NCBI RefSeq assembly: GCF_964204645.1
Contig: NC_134025.1
Location: forward strand, 20,490,001-20,554,000
Length of the DNA: 64,000 nucleotides
Source: Tubulanus polymorphus
Lineage: Eukaryota > Nemertea > Palaeonemertea > Tubulaniformes > Tubulanidae
Direction: 5' to 3'
The notes under the pieces were generated by a model, which saw nothing but the letters and a program-made list of their open reading frames with translations, did no database searches and was not told where the DNA came from. Shown here one piece after another: positions 13,048 through 22,270 of the stretch. The position numbers were made by a program, and so were the translations under genes. Every line of letters begins with the position of its first letter. The first letter of the stretch is position 1.

Positions 13048-13484
13048 AATGAAGCAGACGACTTAAGCACAATACCCCACGGTGAACATATGCGGATACC
13101 AATGACCTCTACATCTCTGAAAATGATTATGATTACAAAAGGTGCATCAGGTACCAATATGGAGATATTTAATACTAGCCAAGTACCCGCCCATGACCAG
13201 AGAGCTTTAAAATTTGAAAAAACTGAAAGAAGCAATGACGAGCAATAGTAGTTTAACAGATTGAAATAAGCTGATGCTGCCATCTGAACACATACGCATG
13301 AACTATCTGGTATGTCAATGATAAGTAAGGTTTTCACTCACGAAGTGTGGTACGAATGACGCAGTGGCTGAAGCTGGCAGCTGGCAAGCGAAGTGCCCGA
13401 AGCTGGATCTCGGTAGAGGTAATTTTTCTATTTTTAGGCATTGATGCTCTAAAAAACTTAAGGCCACTTTAAGAGATTACGTTA

Positions 13485-13640
13485 TTTGGAACGGTCTTAA
13501 TTTTGCCCGTTCCAATTTAGAACTGACCAAACGTTCATACTAGCGAAAGGTCCATTCCAAATTTGTCCATTCCACTTTAGACCGTTCCAATCTGGACCAA
13601 TCTAAATGACTGATCGAGGTCCCTTCTAAATTTTGGAATG
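13485..13640. repeat. Palindromic repeat fragment (GGAACGGTC.. / ..GACCGTTCC words)
   Basis: Alternating inverted words (GGAACGGTCTTAATTTTGCC, GGTCCATTCC, AGACCGTTCCAA) make a short self-complementary region. Similar wording occurs at 16115-16200 and 24185-24370, suggesting a second degraded MITE family. Confidence 0.4.
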
Positions 13641-13934
13641 GACTGAATCTGAATGTTTGTGTGGACAGAAACTGGCTCCAGTTCCATCCTGCGTATTTTC
13701 TCATCACGCTGATTAATATAGTTTTTTTTTTGTTGATAGTTCGACCTGATTTCATCCATCAAAAGTGGCATGAACAATGATGATCTCATCATACTGATAA
13801 CCAATGAGAAAGGTATCTAAATGTTGTAGCAATAAATTCTCAATTGAATTGATTAAGCAGATATGACTGACAATAAATAGTTTATGTCAATACGCAATCA
13901 AAATCAACTGAATTTGAAGACATAAAACTATCTT

Positions 13935-14425
13935 AAAATCAGGACCATATGAAATAATCATGTCCATCCCCAACAAACAAGTAAAGTTGCATAAAACCTG
14001 TTTCAGGGCGCTATACGGTGTTTGAATTGGACGTTACCAAAATCTTGTAATTTGTTGAATATTTTGTTGAGACAAGTCTAAGAGGGTCACGGATTTTAAA
14101 ATCAGGACCATATGAAGTAATCATGTCCATCCCCAACAAACAAGTAAAGTTGCATAAAACCTGTTTCAGGGCGCTATACGGAGTTTGAATTGGACGTTAC
14201 CAAAATCTTGTAATTTGTTGAATATTTTGTTGAGACAAGTCTAAGAGGGTCACGGATTTTAAAATCAGGACCATATGAAGTAATCATGTCCATCCCCAAC
14301 AAACAAGTAAAGTTGCATAAAACCTGTTTCAGGGCGCTATACGGTGTTTGAATTGGACGTTACCAAAATCTTGTGATTTGTTGAATATTTCATTGAGACA
14401 TGTTTAAGAGGGTCAAGGGTACATA
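13935..14425. repeat. Tandem repeat, three copies of a 163-bp unit
   Basis: Three nearly identical units begin at about 13935, 14098 and 14261. The landmark ATCAGGACCATATGAA recurs at 13938, 14101 and 14264, an exact spacing of 163 bp. The first two units are almost the same; the third differs near its end. There is no coding capacity. This is a minisatellite, possibly a fragment of a larger array. Confidence 0.9.
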
Positions 14426-14597
14426 GCAACTGATAGGGGTCAGAATATTTGATGCGAAGAGGAGCAATTTCTCAGCATTTAAAACGCAAAAGCAATTTAG
14501 CAGCACCTCGTTTCCATTGATAAAAAATCTTTAATAGCACTTGATAGGGGTCTGAGAGTTGGACGCAAAAATGCATCAAATTTCCATTTAAAAAAAA

Positions 14598-14740
14598 ACA
14601 CATCGGGTCAAGTTGCTCAAAAGTTGGTTAAAGATAACCAGTGGATAGATACCATAGTAAAAATGAACTTTTAATAGTCACTATGTCAACTATCCACTGG
14701 TTAACTCGAACCAACCTTTGAGCAACTGGCCCATCATCTT
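14598..14740. repeat. Palindromic MITE (TTGCTCAAA..TTGAGCAA)
   Basis: A left arm with CAAGTTGCTCAAAAGTTGG and AACCAGTGGATAG faces a right arm with CTATCCACTGGTTAA and CCAACCTTTGAGCAACTGG. The hairpin loop is about 45 bp. One arm recurs alone at about 21665-21712 (CCAACCTTTGAGCAACGGGC). Confidence 0.65.
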
Positions 14741-15545
14741 TAATAGGAGAGTCTACCATGCCCCCTAAGTCTGCTGATGAAAAACAGCAGATCCTTGGCT
14801 ACAAAAAATGCAAATTATTGGGTCGATACATACGATAAAAGTCTTACCTCGATTATATAAGAGTACCGTTTCTCCATGGCTGTCGTGCACGTTTTAATAA
14901 GCACATACCTGGTTACGACATATGAATACGATATCGAGAGAGCTATTCCCGGACAAGATTTGACGCAGATATGTTGTAGGCGACGGAGAAAAAGCTGCCA
15001 ATATGGCTAATGACGCAGAAAGGGATACGGCGCTATCTTAATGAAGAAGTTGATAGGCATTTTCCTACAGAAATTCGCTGATTTACAACAGAAGTGGCAA
15101 GATTGTAAATGGAAAATGAAACCAGTCAGTCCGGTGACCGACTGCCATATTTATTACGAACTTCTGTCCAGACTGGGATTACATATAGCGTTATCGGTAC
15201 AACAACACGAATAACATATAATGTACACAGGTACATTCATTCGGTATTGGAAAACCTACAGGTTGGGGTGGTACCCTACATGTTGATACTGTTTTCTTAC
15301 AAACCTAGAATGAATTATATTAATTCTAATATGCGAGTTTATCTTATTCATACCCTGGTGGACTTAGTTCCACAGTTGAAGAGTTTGAAGAGTTGACTGG
15401 AGATAATGAACTAATTTACCTCTGGTGACAAAATTAATCGCTGAGTTTTAAATTTGGTCTGTATGAGACAGATTTTATGATAAGTAATAAACTGCAATTT
15501 GATTTTAGGCTAGATATAAAAATGATATTAAATTTGAAAACTACA

Positions 15546-15831
15546 TTAACCCTTTCAGTGCATCTACACCGCAGTGCGGTGTATAAATCAGTTATAGATT
15601 TTGCTAGTACACTGCAATGCGGTGTATGGATGTAATTAGTAATTATCTCTCTTGAAAAATTGCAGCACCTGTCAAACATAGTGAAATACTAGTAACTAAC
15701 GATACATTGCGACGCGGTGTAGATGCACTATTGTGGTATTCCCATTATTACACACTAGGGTGGAATTTTTAAAAATTTTTTCAAATTATCTCCAGCACTA
15801 TAGGGTAATTAGTCAGCACTGAAAGGGTTAA
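15546..15831. mobile_element. piggyBac-type MITE with TTAA target duplications
   Basis: The 286-bp interval starts TTAACCCTTTCAGTGC and ends GCACTGAAAGGGTTAA. This gives a perfect 12-bp inverted repeat (CCCTTTCAGTGC) flanked on both sides by TTAA. A TTAA target duplication with termini starting CCC is the hallmark of the piggyBac superfamily. No transposase frame is present, so it is non-autonomous. Internal GTACACTGCAATGCGGTGTA-like words form further short palindromes. Confidence 0.75.
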
Positions 15832-16754
15832 TTAGCCTATTGACGATTTAGTGACTAGTTTTTTCAATTCAAGATTTGTGTCTTTTACCTGTAAATGAAT
15901 CTGTCGATAGACAGATTATCACCCATCTTCAGTGGTTTAGTTGATAAATTACATTCTATTTCAGAATGTTCATCTCTTTTAGGCCTATCGATTTCCGTGA
16001 AAACTTCTGTAATTTGTAATTTAATGATAAAAAAATCCATCTTAGAACTAGCTAAATTAATCAGATTAGTCTACGTGTCTTGGAACTAGTTTCTACGCAC
16101 ATACACACACAGGAATGGTCTGATCTAAAATTCAGAACAGACCTACACGTGGCTCTTTGGTCCGATCCAAATTGTTTGGCTCCAAAATAGAATGGACAAT
16201 TTAAGGGGTGGATTGAGGCTTGGAGAAAGGGAAGTTCACCTCATTTGACAAGGGCACTAAATCCACTAAAAAATTGCTTTTCAAAGCCTGTTTTATAGTA
16301 GCCTATTGCCCTGATACTAAGGACTGTAATTAGGATCAGTAGTTTTCTGCTCATTGAAGTGTCAATATTTCCCTTCAAAACTTAAAAGATAAGTAAAAGT
16401 AAAGTGGTGATTTTGGGCTGCCAGTCGGTCATATTGATGATTATCTGGCCAGTTTTTGGGCTGCAGATGTGTCTGGGAGATAAAAGTATAAACAAACAAT
16501 CAAGACAATTCATTGAAGCAAGTGTATTCAAGCTTCCAAAATTCCTGGATTGCGTCAAGGGACAGACAAAAGATAAGTGAACACAAAAGGGACTTAAGTC
16601 CCAAGTGCGCTAAACAACAGATACGCCATCTGATGGATATACTGGATAACAACTGTCAACACAAACATAAGAAAATTAATCATAAACAAATTATTTTACA
16701 CCTTGGACAACTTGGGGTCCAGGGTCACCATGCCTACTTGGAAAGTGTTCTGAA

Positions 16755-17140
16755 CAGGGTCCCTACAGATCAGTCATTCCAGAATTCAAGGACTTTTTTA
16801 AGGAGTTTGCACGGAGAAAATTTGAAATTTCGAGGAGTGTACTCATCATTTTCATAATTATCCCCATTAGACCCTACAGTAGATTCCTCCTTAATTGGTA
16901 CCTATTATCTCGGTACGCCATTTAATTCATATCAGTGGAATCTGCGTGTAACGCCTACGACTACCTAGATCTAAAACCTAAACATTTTCTAATTGTCAAT
17001 TTCTAAAAAAACAAGGAGTTTTTCAAGCAATGTTTGGGCATTTTGCTTAAATTCAAGGATATTCAAGGACCTTGAAAAACATTATTGGTTTGGAAGGAGT
17101 TTTCAAGGAATCAAGGAGTCGTAGGGTCTGAAATACTCAT
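16755..17140. repeat. Interspersed repeat, copy 2 (GTCCCTACAGATCAGTCA family)
   Basis: This is the second copy of the family at 4975-5360. It begins GGGTCCCTACAGATCAGTCA and ends near GAGTCGTAGGGTCTGA. The outermost bases (GGGTCCCTACAG and its approximate inverse at the right end) suggest imperfect inverted termini. The frame at 16513-16857 runs into this repeat and is not supported as a gene. Confidence 0.5.
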
Positions 17141-17499
17141 CAATCTGACCATTTGAAAATTCAACACCACCTAACAAAAACCAATGACCTTGAGACTTAC
17201 ACCAATCATAGAACATAGGCCTTCTATAAGATGGCAATAGAATGTGGTAACAAAATGTCCATAGATGTCAATATAAATGGAAATACTATGTAATTTCACC
17301 ATTCATCGCCCCCTGGTGAATGTAAGCAGAAGCCAATGACCTTGAAAATCACCTTGATCATAGGAAGCGTCAAGATCTACAACTTAGCTATTACAAAATA
17401 AGCACAGTACCAATTGAGATTGAAATATTTAATATGTTTCAATATTAAATTGCCTGCTGGTGGTAAGAACAATACACTGGATGATCCCATTTTTACAAC

Positions 17500-17690
17500 T
17501 GGCAAATGTGTGAATCTCTAGTATTCAGATGTAAAATTTGTTTCTCAAATTAACAACAATGCAACATGAGAGCGATATCAAACTGTGGCCAATTTTTGTC
17601 ACACAATTCAGAGTAGGCCTACTCAAGTTTGAAGTTTGTTATTTTCTAAAATGATTTTCAAAATCATATAATCAAAGGGGACCCCGAAAG
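17500..17690. repeat. Fragment of the large fold-back family
   Basis: Shared words GTGAATCTCTAGT, TTTCTCAAATT.ACAACAATGC and ACATGAGAGCGATAT match the left arm of the element at 7549-9375, with more divergence. A similar fragment is at 63545-63790. Confidence 0.6.
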
Positions 17691-17926
17691 TAGTTCATCG
17701 GAAAATGCCACTCATTTTTAGAATACAGAGAACAAGCTTATGAATTCAAACTTTTGTAGGTAGCAGATTAATTTATTTCATTTTCCCATAAATAGGGATC
17801 CGTCCCTATTCTTCACAACAATGTCTCCAATCCCTAGCTTAATATGACACTCAACTAGTAATCATTGCTTAGAATTTATTGGTGACATTTTATAAGGCGT
17901 CGAAAAACGAAGTCTTCAGAACTTAC

Positions 17927-18034
17927 CCAAAGTAAGTTCGGTTTCAGGTGATGTTTACGAGGCATGTCATAGTCAAGGTAGTCATCATCATCTGAGTCAT
18001 CGCCACCTTCGAAATCAAGCAATGGCCTCTTCAT
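17927..18034 (-). CDS. Possible first coding exon of an unknown gene, acidic
   Basis: The minus strand has an acceptor (AAATTTTTAG) directly followed by ATG, 36 codons, and a strong donor TGG|GTAAGT. The peptide starts MKRPLLDF, continues with an Asp-rich stretch (GGDDSDDDDYLDYD) and ends HLKPNLLW. The acceptor placed at the ATG implies a non-coding first exon upstream. No following exon could be traced towards lower coordinates, so the gene is either incomplete here, has very small exons, or is decayed. The product is not recognised. Confidence 0.33.
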
Positions 18035-18779
18035 CTAAAAATTTAAGAAAAAATCTGAAGGCCTACTAGTATCGATTGATTCAACTAGCTAGAGCTCGGG
18101 CTATTTCATTCAGCTTGGGGTAGGTCAAGAGTAATAAAAACTGCCTTTTCATAGGCGTCATTGAAATTTGCTTACTTCTTACTTCGAGAAGAAAACATTA
18201 TATGGGGGTCCAAGGACAGTTACTGCTGCACAACTGATTTCTTTTCAGATTAATCGCACGATTCAACGACGTAAAGACACTCAAACCTCGCGTAAACTAC
18301 AGAAATTCATTAAGGATAATTGTACGAGAAGCGGATTGGACAAATTATAGGCCTAAAGTAACAAACTGTTGAAGCGTTGTAGTATCTTCCCTTGTTTTTT
18401 TTTTATATGGTAGAGGATACTGGGTAAAAAACTGTTTGTGTCAGGCCCAGGTCACTGTGGTTGTGAATATGGTGACGGTCTGAATCGGCTGTAGGCACCT
18501 ATTGACAGTTGTTAGTTCTGATAGAATGGCACTTGGCAATGTGGAGGAGAGCGCCGTTTTATTAGTCTGAGTGTCATAAGTGTCATAGTGAGTGTCATTT
18601 AAAATGAACGTATTCAATTTTACATTGGGAAACGAAATTTTGTTGGTGGGCTATTTTCATTGTGATGTCGCTGTGTGGAGCCAGCGCCAGTGGGTCCACA
18701 TTGTCTTTTAAAAGACCAGTATCAGTCAAAAGACGCTTTTTTCTGATTTATTACAGATTACCCACTCTAAACACAGACA

Positions 18780-18900
18780 GAGATACATTCACTGCCGATA
18801 CATTCGAACCTGATGGTATCGCTACACTCAGCCACGGCACGAACCCCTGCCATACTCAACTAATTAGACGTAGTGCGCAGGTACAGGTCTAAGCTGGGCA
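18780..18900 (-). repeat. SINE copy, minus orientation
   Basis: The sequence reads ATTCGAACCTGATGGTATCG followed downstream by TAGTGCGCAG, the reverse complement of a tRNA-derived head seen in better form at 41640-41765. The perfect Pol III B-box word GGTTCGAAT is present on the minus strand. Confidence 0.5.
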
Positions 18901-18909
18901 CTCGGTCTA

Positions 18910-19404
18910 ATGTCTATTTTAACCTGACTTGAGAGCATTCCTGGTGGCCTAGCTCAGTTAGTTTTGGTAGTACATACCTGATAGAAGTCTTATTAGGAAC
19001 AGAATGCATTGGCAGCTGACCTAAAATATCGTTTTTTAATCCACTTTAAACTGTATTGAAGGATATCCAAAAAATCTGCATTGAGAGGGGTTCCTGTGAG
19101 AAAAGAGACTCCATGATTTGAAAGTTTAACAATATGTCTCCATGCCTACCAACTGAAGTTTGGTACGTAGGCATGGAAACATATTGTTAAACTTTCAAAT
19201 CATGGATTCACCTCTTTTCATTAAACCCCTTTCAGTGAAGACTTTTTGGATATCCTTCAATACAGTTTCGAATGGATTAAAAATGATGATTTAGGTCGAC
19301 TGCCTGTCTTTTCTGGTCCTTTAAGACCTTTATCAGGTATGTACTACCAAAAATTAGCGAGCTAGGCCACCCGGAATGCTCTCAAGTCAGGTTGAAATAG
19401 ACAT
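18910..19404. mobile_element. Fold-back element with TA target duplication, nested in a SINE
   Basis: The 495-bp element begins ATGTCTATTTTAACCTGACT and ends with its near-inverse (AGTCAGGTTGAAATAGACAT). The arms match almost to the centre (about 19155), for example ACAATATGTCTCCATGCCTA against TAGGCATGGAAACATATTGT. It is flanked by TA (18908-18909 and 19405-19406), the target duplication typical of Tc1/mariner-like elements. Outside it the host sequence reads CACTCGGTC|TA|GTGTGGCAGGG when joined, which is the SINE head of this genome. Confidence 0.75.
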
Positions 19405-19470
19405 TAGTGTGGCAGGGTTTCAACGTGGCAATCTTTCACCCAGTCCTGGCAGTGGCTGTCTCCAGTGTAT
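19405..19470 (+). repeat. Right half of a SINE split by the fold-back element
   Basis: TAGTGTGGCAGGGTTTCAACGTGGCAAT continues the SINE head interrupted at 18909 (GGGCACTCGGTCTA). The B-box part beyond it has diverged. Confidence 0.5.
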
Positions 19471-20039
19471 CTACGTTGCTCTACGAGCCTGTGTAACCAC
19501 CCACCCAGACACGTTCATTCAAATTCGCGTGACTTTTGCCGACAGAACTACTGTCGGCATTTTTGCCCGTGTTCAAACTGCAATATCTCAGCAATTAAAC
19601 AACCGATTTTGATAAATAAACTATCTACACTAACCTTATGACGTTTTGTGTTTGTTCATTATATTTGTTTGAGGATAAAGCCGATTTTAGTACGATTAAA
19701 TGTAAGATACAAAAATGATGCGCTGATTAGCGATGAGACACGCATCGCTCAAGTGTCTTATTGCTAACGAACTACAGTGTTACAATGCCAAGTTTCAAAG
19801 TGAAAAAAATGGTGTTATTTTTGCTATTTCTGTATTTAAATCGCATCAAGCACGGACTATGATGAAGAAACCTCCAAATGAATATAATAATAAGAAAACT
19901 GAATGTTTGAGGTTTGTAAAGAGAGTTTATTTTTCACAATCGGTTTAGTGAAACTGGATTTCTGGTGGTTTAAAGTCACAGTGATTTAAGAGTATCGAGA
20001 AAATGTCGTTCGTGTCTTAGTTAGTGTCTGTGGTACATC

Positions 20040-20235
20040 AGACACTAAGGTTCTTGGTGAAGGCAATCTCTGATGCCATCAGGTTCGAATCCTTGCTGGG
20101 GCCGGGGAGGATGCCCCCACACGGAACTTTATCCCAGCATAGCACATCGGCGATGCCTGGGGCTGTGCTGGGTAAAAGTGCAGATCCGCACCTCTCGTGA
20201 TTGACGCAATCGGTATGACTGCAGTTTAGGTGTCC
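20040..20235 (+). repeat. SINE copy with tRNA-like B box
   Basis: GATGCCATCAGGTTCGAATCC contains a consensus Pol III B box, followed by a GC-rich body (GGGGCCGGGGAGGATGCC). The same GATGCCATCAGGTTCGAATCC block occurs at 41690-41765 (minus strand) and, worn, at 41920-41960. Confidence 0.5.
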
Positions 20236-21128
20236 CTAATGGTTATGTACCTAATTATAGGTTATAACCTTACCATAGGCATAACACTATTCTTTAATAA
20301 CACTAGCGCCACCCAGTGGATAGGTACCCAAACTGCAATTAGACCCAGACGGTTATAATCTTTCCCACACATGATTACAAAGTTTTGACACATTTCAGAC
20401 GCATTAAAACATGGGAATCGTGGTCAAATGTTTACGAAATTCAAACTCACCTCCTCACACCGGTCCGCCATTTTGACATCAATCACATGATAATCAGCTG
20501 ATGATCACAACAAAAAATCATTTTTCGGACAAATAATCTCTCGATCAATGTAGTTTCTGTCCCCTTATGCTACTGTTCATTCATTATTTATTTGGAAGTT
20601 TTGTCGGAGCTTTAGCCGAAGTGTTATCAGATTAAAACATACAAAATATATTTAATTGGATTGAATTGACCCTGGATTAAAAAACTTACTGGTAACATTT
20701 CACATTTTAATCTGTCGCCAGCGAAAAAAAGATTTTTTCTGCACAGAATTTTCGAATTTTGATTTTGCGTTGTCGTTTTCTTTTGCAACTCGTTCTAATG
20801 AACTGCAAGTTTTAGGGTAAGGAAAATAACAATCATTTTAAATTGCGTTTGAAAATTAATCTTAAAATCAATGCTTAAGCTTTAATTTGTTGTTGGTTGA
20901 GCTTGAGTTATAAGAAGGCAGGTGATATTTTGCCAATGCGGCATTATTCCTGTTAACGCTATTTTGCCAATGACTCGTTGTGATTGGCTAATTGATGCGC
21001 CGTGTATGCGCACTAACGTGCGCGACTTCAAAAATTCTCATTCAAAAAATTCAATTCAAAACTTCAAAAATTTCTTCAAAAAGAAAATTCAAATAAGAAA
21101 GTGTGGAGAACAGAGTTAGAGAAAATAG

Positions 21129-21203
21129 GAGCATAGGTGGGATTCGAACCCGGACCAGCATATCGCTAGCTTATCCACGTCTTTCCACTAGACCACCGGG
21201 CTC
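21129..21203 (-). repeat. tRNA-like sequence (pseudo-tRNA or SINE head)
   Basis: On the minus strand a 75-nt unit has an A-box-like GTGGTCTAGTGG and a B-box GGGTTCGAATCCC at tRNA spacing. The outer four bases of the acceptor ends pair (GAGC with GCTC). The anticodon arm and half of the T stem do not pair, so a working tRNA is unlikely. Confidence 0.4.
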
Positions 21204-21234
21204 ACTGCAATTCAGCCGTAAGATTTCACTACAT

Positions 21235-21345
21235 AGGCCTATAGCCTCACCTAACCCTATCCCTAGGGGTGAACGGACCCTAAACCTCATCCTAGGCCTA
21301 ACCCTAACCCTAACCCCTATTGAAACCTTAACCCAAAACCAAATA
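21235..21345 (+). repeat. Short interstitial telomere-like CCTAA-rich tract
   Basis: CCTAACCCTAACCCTAACCCC at 21296-21317 gives about three perfect CCCTAA units, surrounded by degenerate ones (ACCTAACCCTATCCCTAGGG, CCTAAACCTCATCCTAGGCC). TTAGGG is the common animal telomere unit, so this is a small interstitial telomeric-like tract. Confidence 0.5.
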
Positions 21346-21559
21346 TAATGATTTTATTGTTATATTTTATTCCGATTTCTTATTATATATATATATAGCC
21401 ATTGGCGAAATAGCGTTTACTAAGATAATACCGCATTGGCAAAATATCCGCTTCCTACATTTAACTTGTTACATGGTGGGCAACCCACCAAGTTCATGGC
21501 CTAAAAGGTTAGTGAAGCTCCTGTAATTACATATAGGCCTAACCTGTTTAAACAGTCTG

Positions 21560-22045
21560 TGTGTGAAATGTTTCAAACATCTGAAAAGCAAAATATATGC
21601 AACAACGCTGTGACGAGGTTCTAACAAGCTGTAATGTCCTGTAACACTAGTGTGAAAACCAGGATTTAACCGACGGTTAAGAGTTTAACCAACCTTTGAG
21701 CAACGGGCCCCTGTAACATATGTGAAACCCGTGTAACTCAAAATGAAATATCTGTAACGCTGTGTAACACCCTGTAACATTGGTGTAACAGGCTGTAATG
21801 CCCTTCTCTGTAGGCCTAATAGTTTGTGAAACCCCTGTAACTCTTAGGCCTAAGTGAAATATACCGTTACAGGATGTTACATAAGTATTACATTGCATAG
21901 ATATTTCACTTTGACTTACAGGGGTATTACTGACTGTTCCAGGGTGTCCAGCTTATTAAACCTGTGTTGCAGGGTGTTACAGCTTGATACACTCACGTTA
22001 GGCCTACAGTGTGTTGCACCCGTGTGATAGGCTGTTACAGATATT
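21560..22045. repeat. Degenerate minisatellite of CTGTAACA / TGTTACAG words
   Basis: CTGTAACA-like words recur every 15-30 bp between 21610 and 21880 (CCTGTAACACTAGTGTGAA, GCTGTGTAACACCCTGTAAC, GGTGTAACAGGCTGTAATG). Their reverse complements recur from 21860 to 22040 (GTTACAGGATGTTACAT, CAGGGTGTTACAG). The whole makes a loose inverted array with its turning point near 21870. It lies just upstream of the consortin-like gene. Confidence 0.5.
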
Positions 22046-22270
22046 TCACTTTTACAAAAGCTCTACTGCCAATGACATATTTAGCAGCATGTTCGCCCAG
22101 GCATGAATCTTGGCCAGAATGGAGTGTCCTATCAGGTTTATACAGCTCTATTCACTCATTTAGCAGGATTTCTTTACATCAGTCGTTGCTCGTACGACCT
22201 CAGTTTTTCAGTCTTCCGGTTAAAAGCATCAATAAAAGAACTCTCCCAAATTTTATAACATTTTTCAGAA

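Noticed and set aside
13935-14425. Could the 163-bp units be a CRISPR-like array?
   Set aside because: The whole unit repeats with no unique spacers, and the DNA is clearly animal nuclear sequence.
21129-21203. Functional tRNA gene
   Set aside because: A and B boxes are present but the anticodon stem and part of the T stem do not pair.
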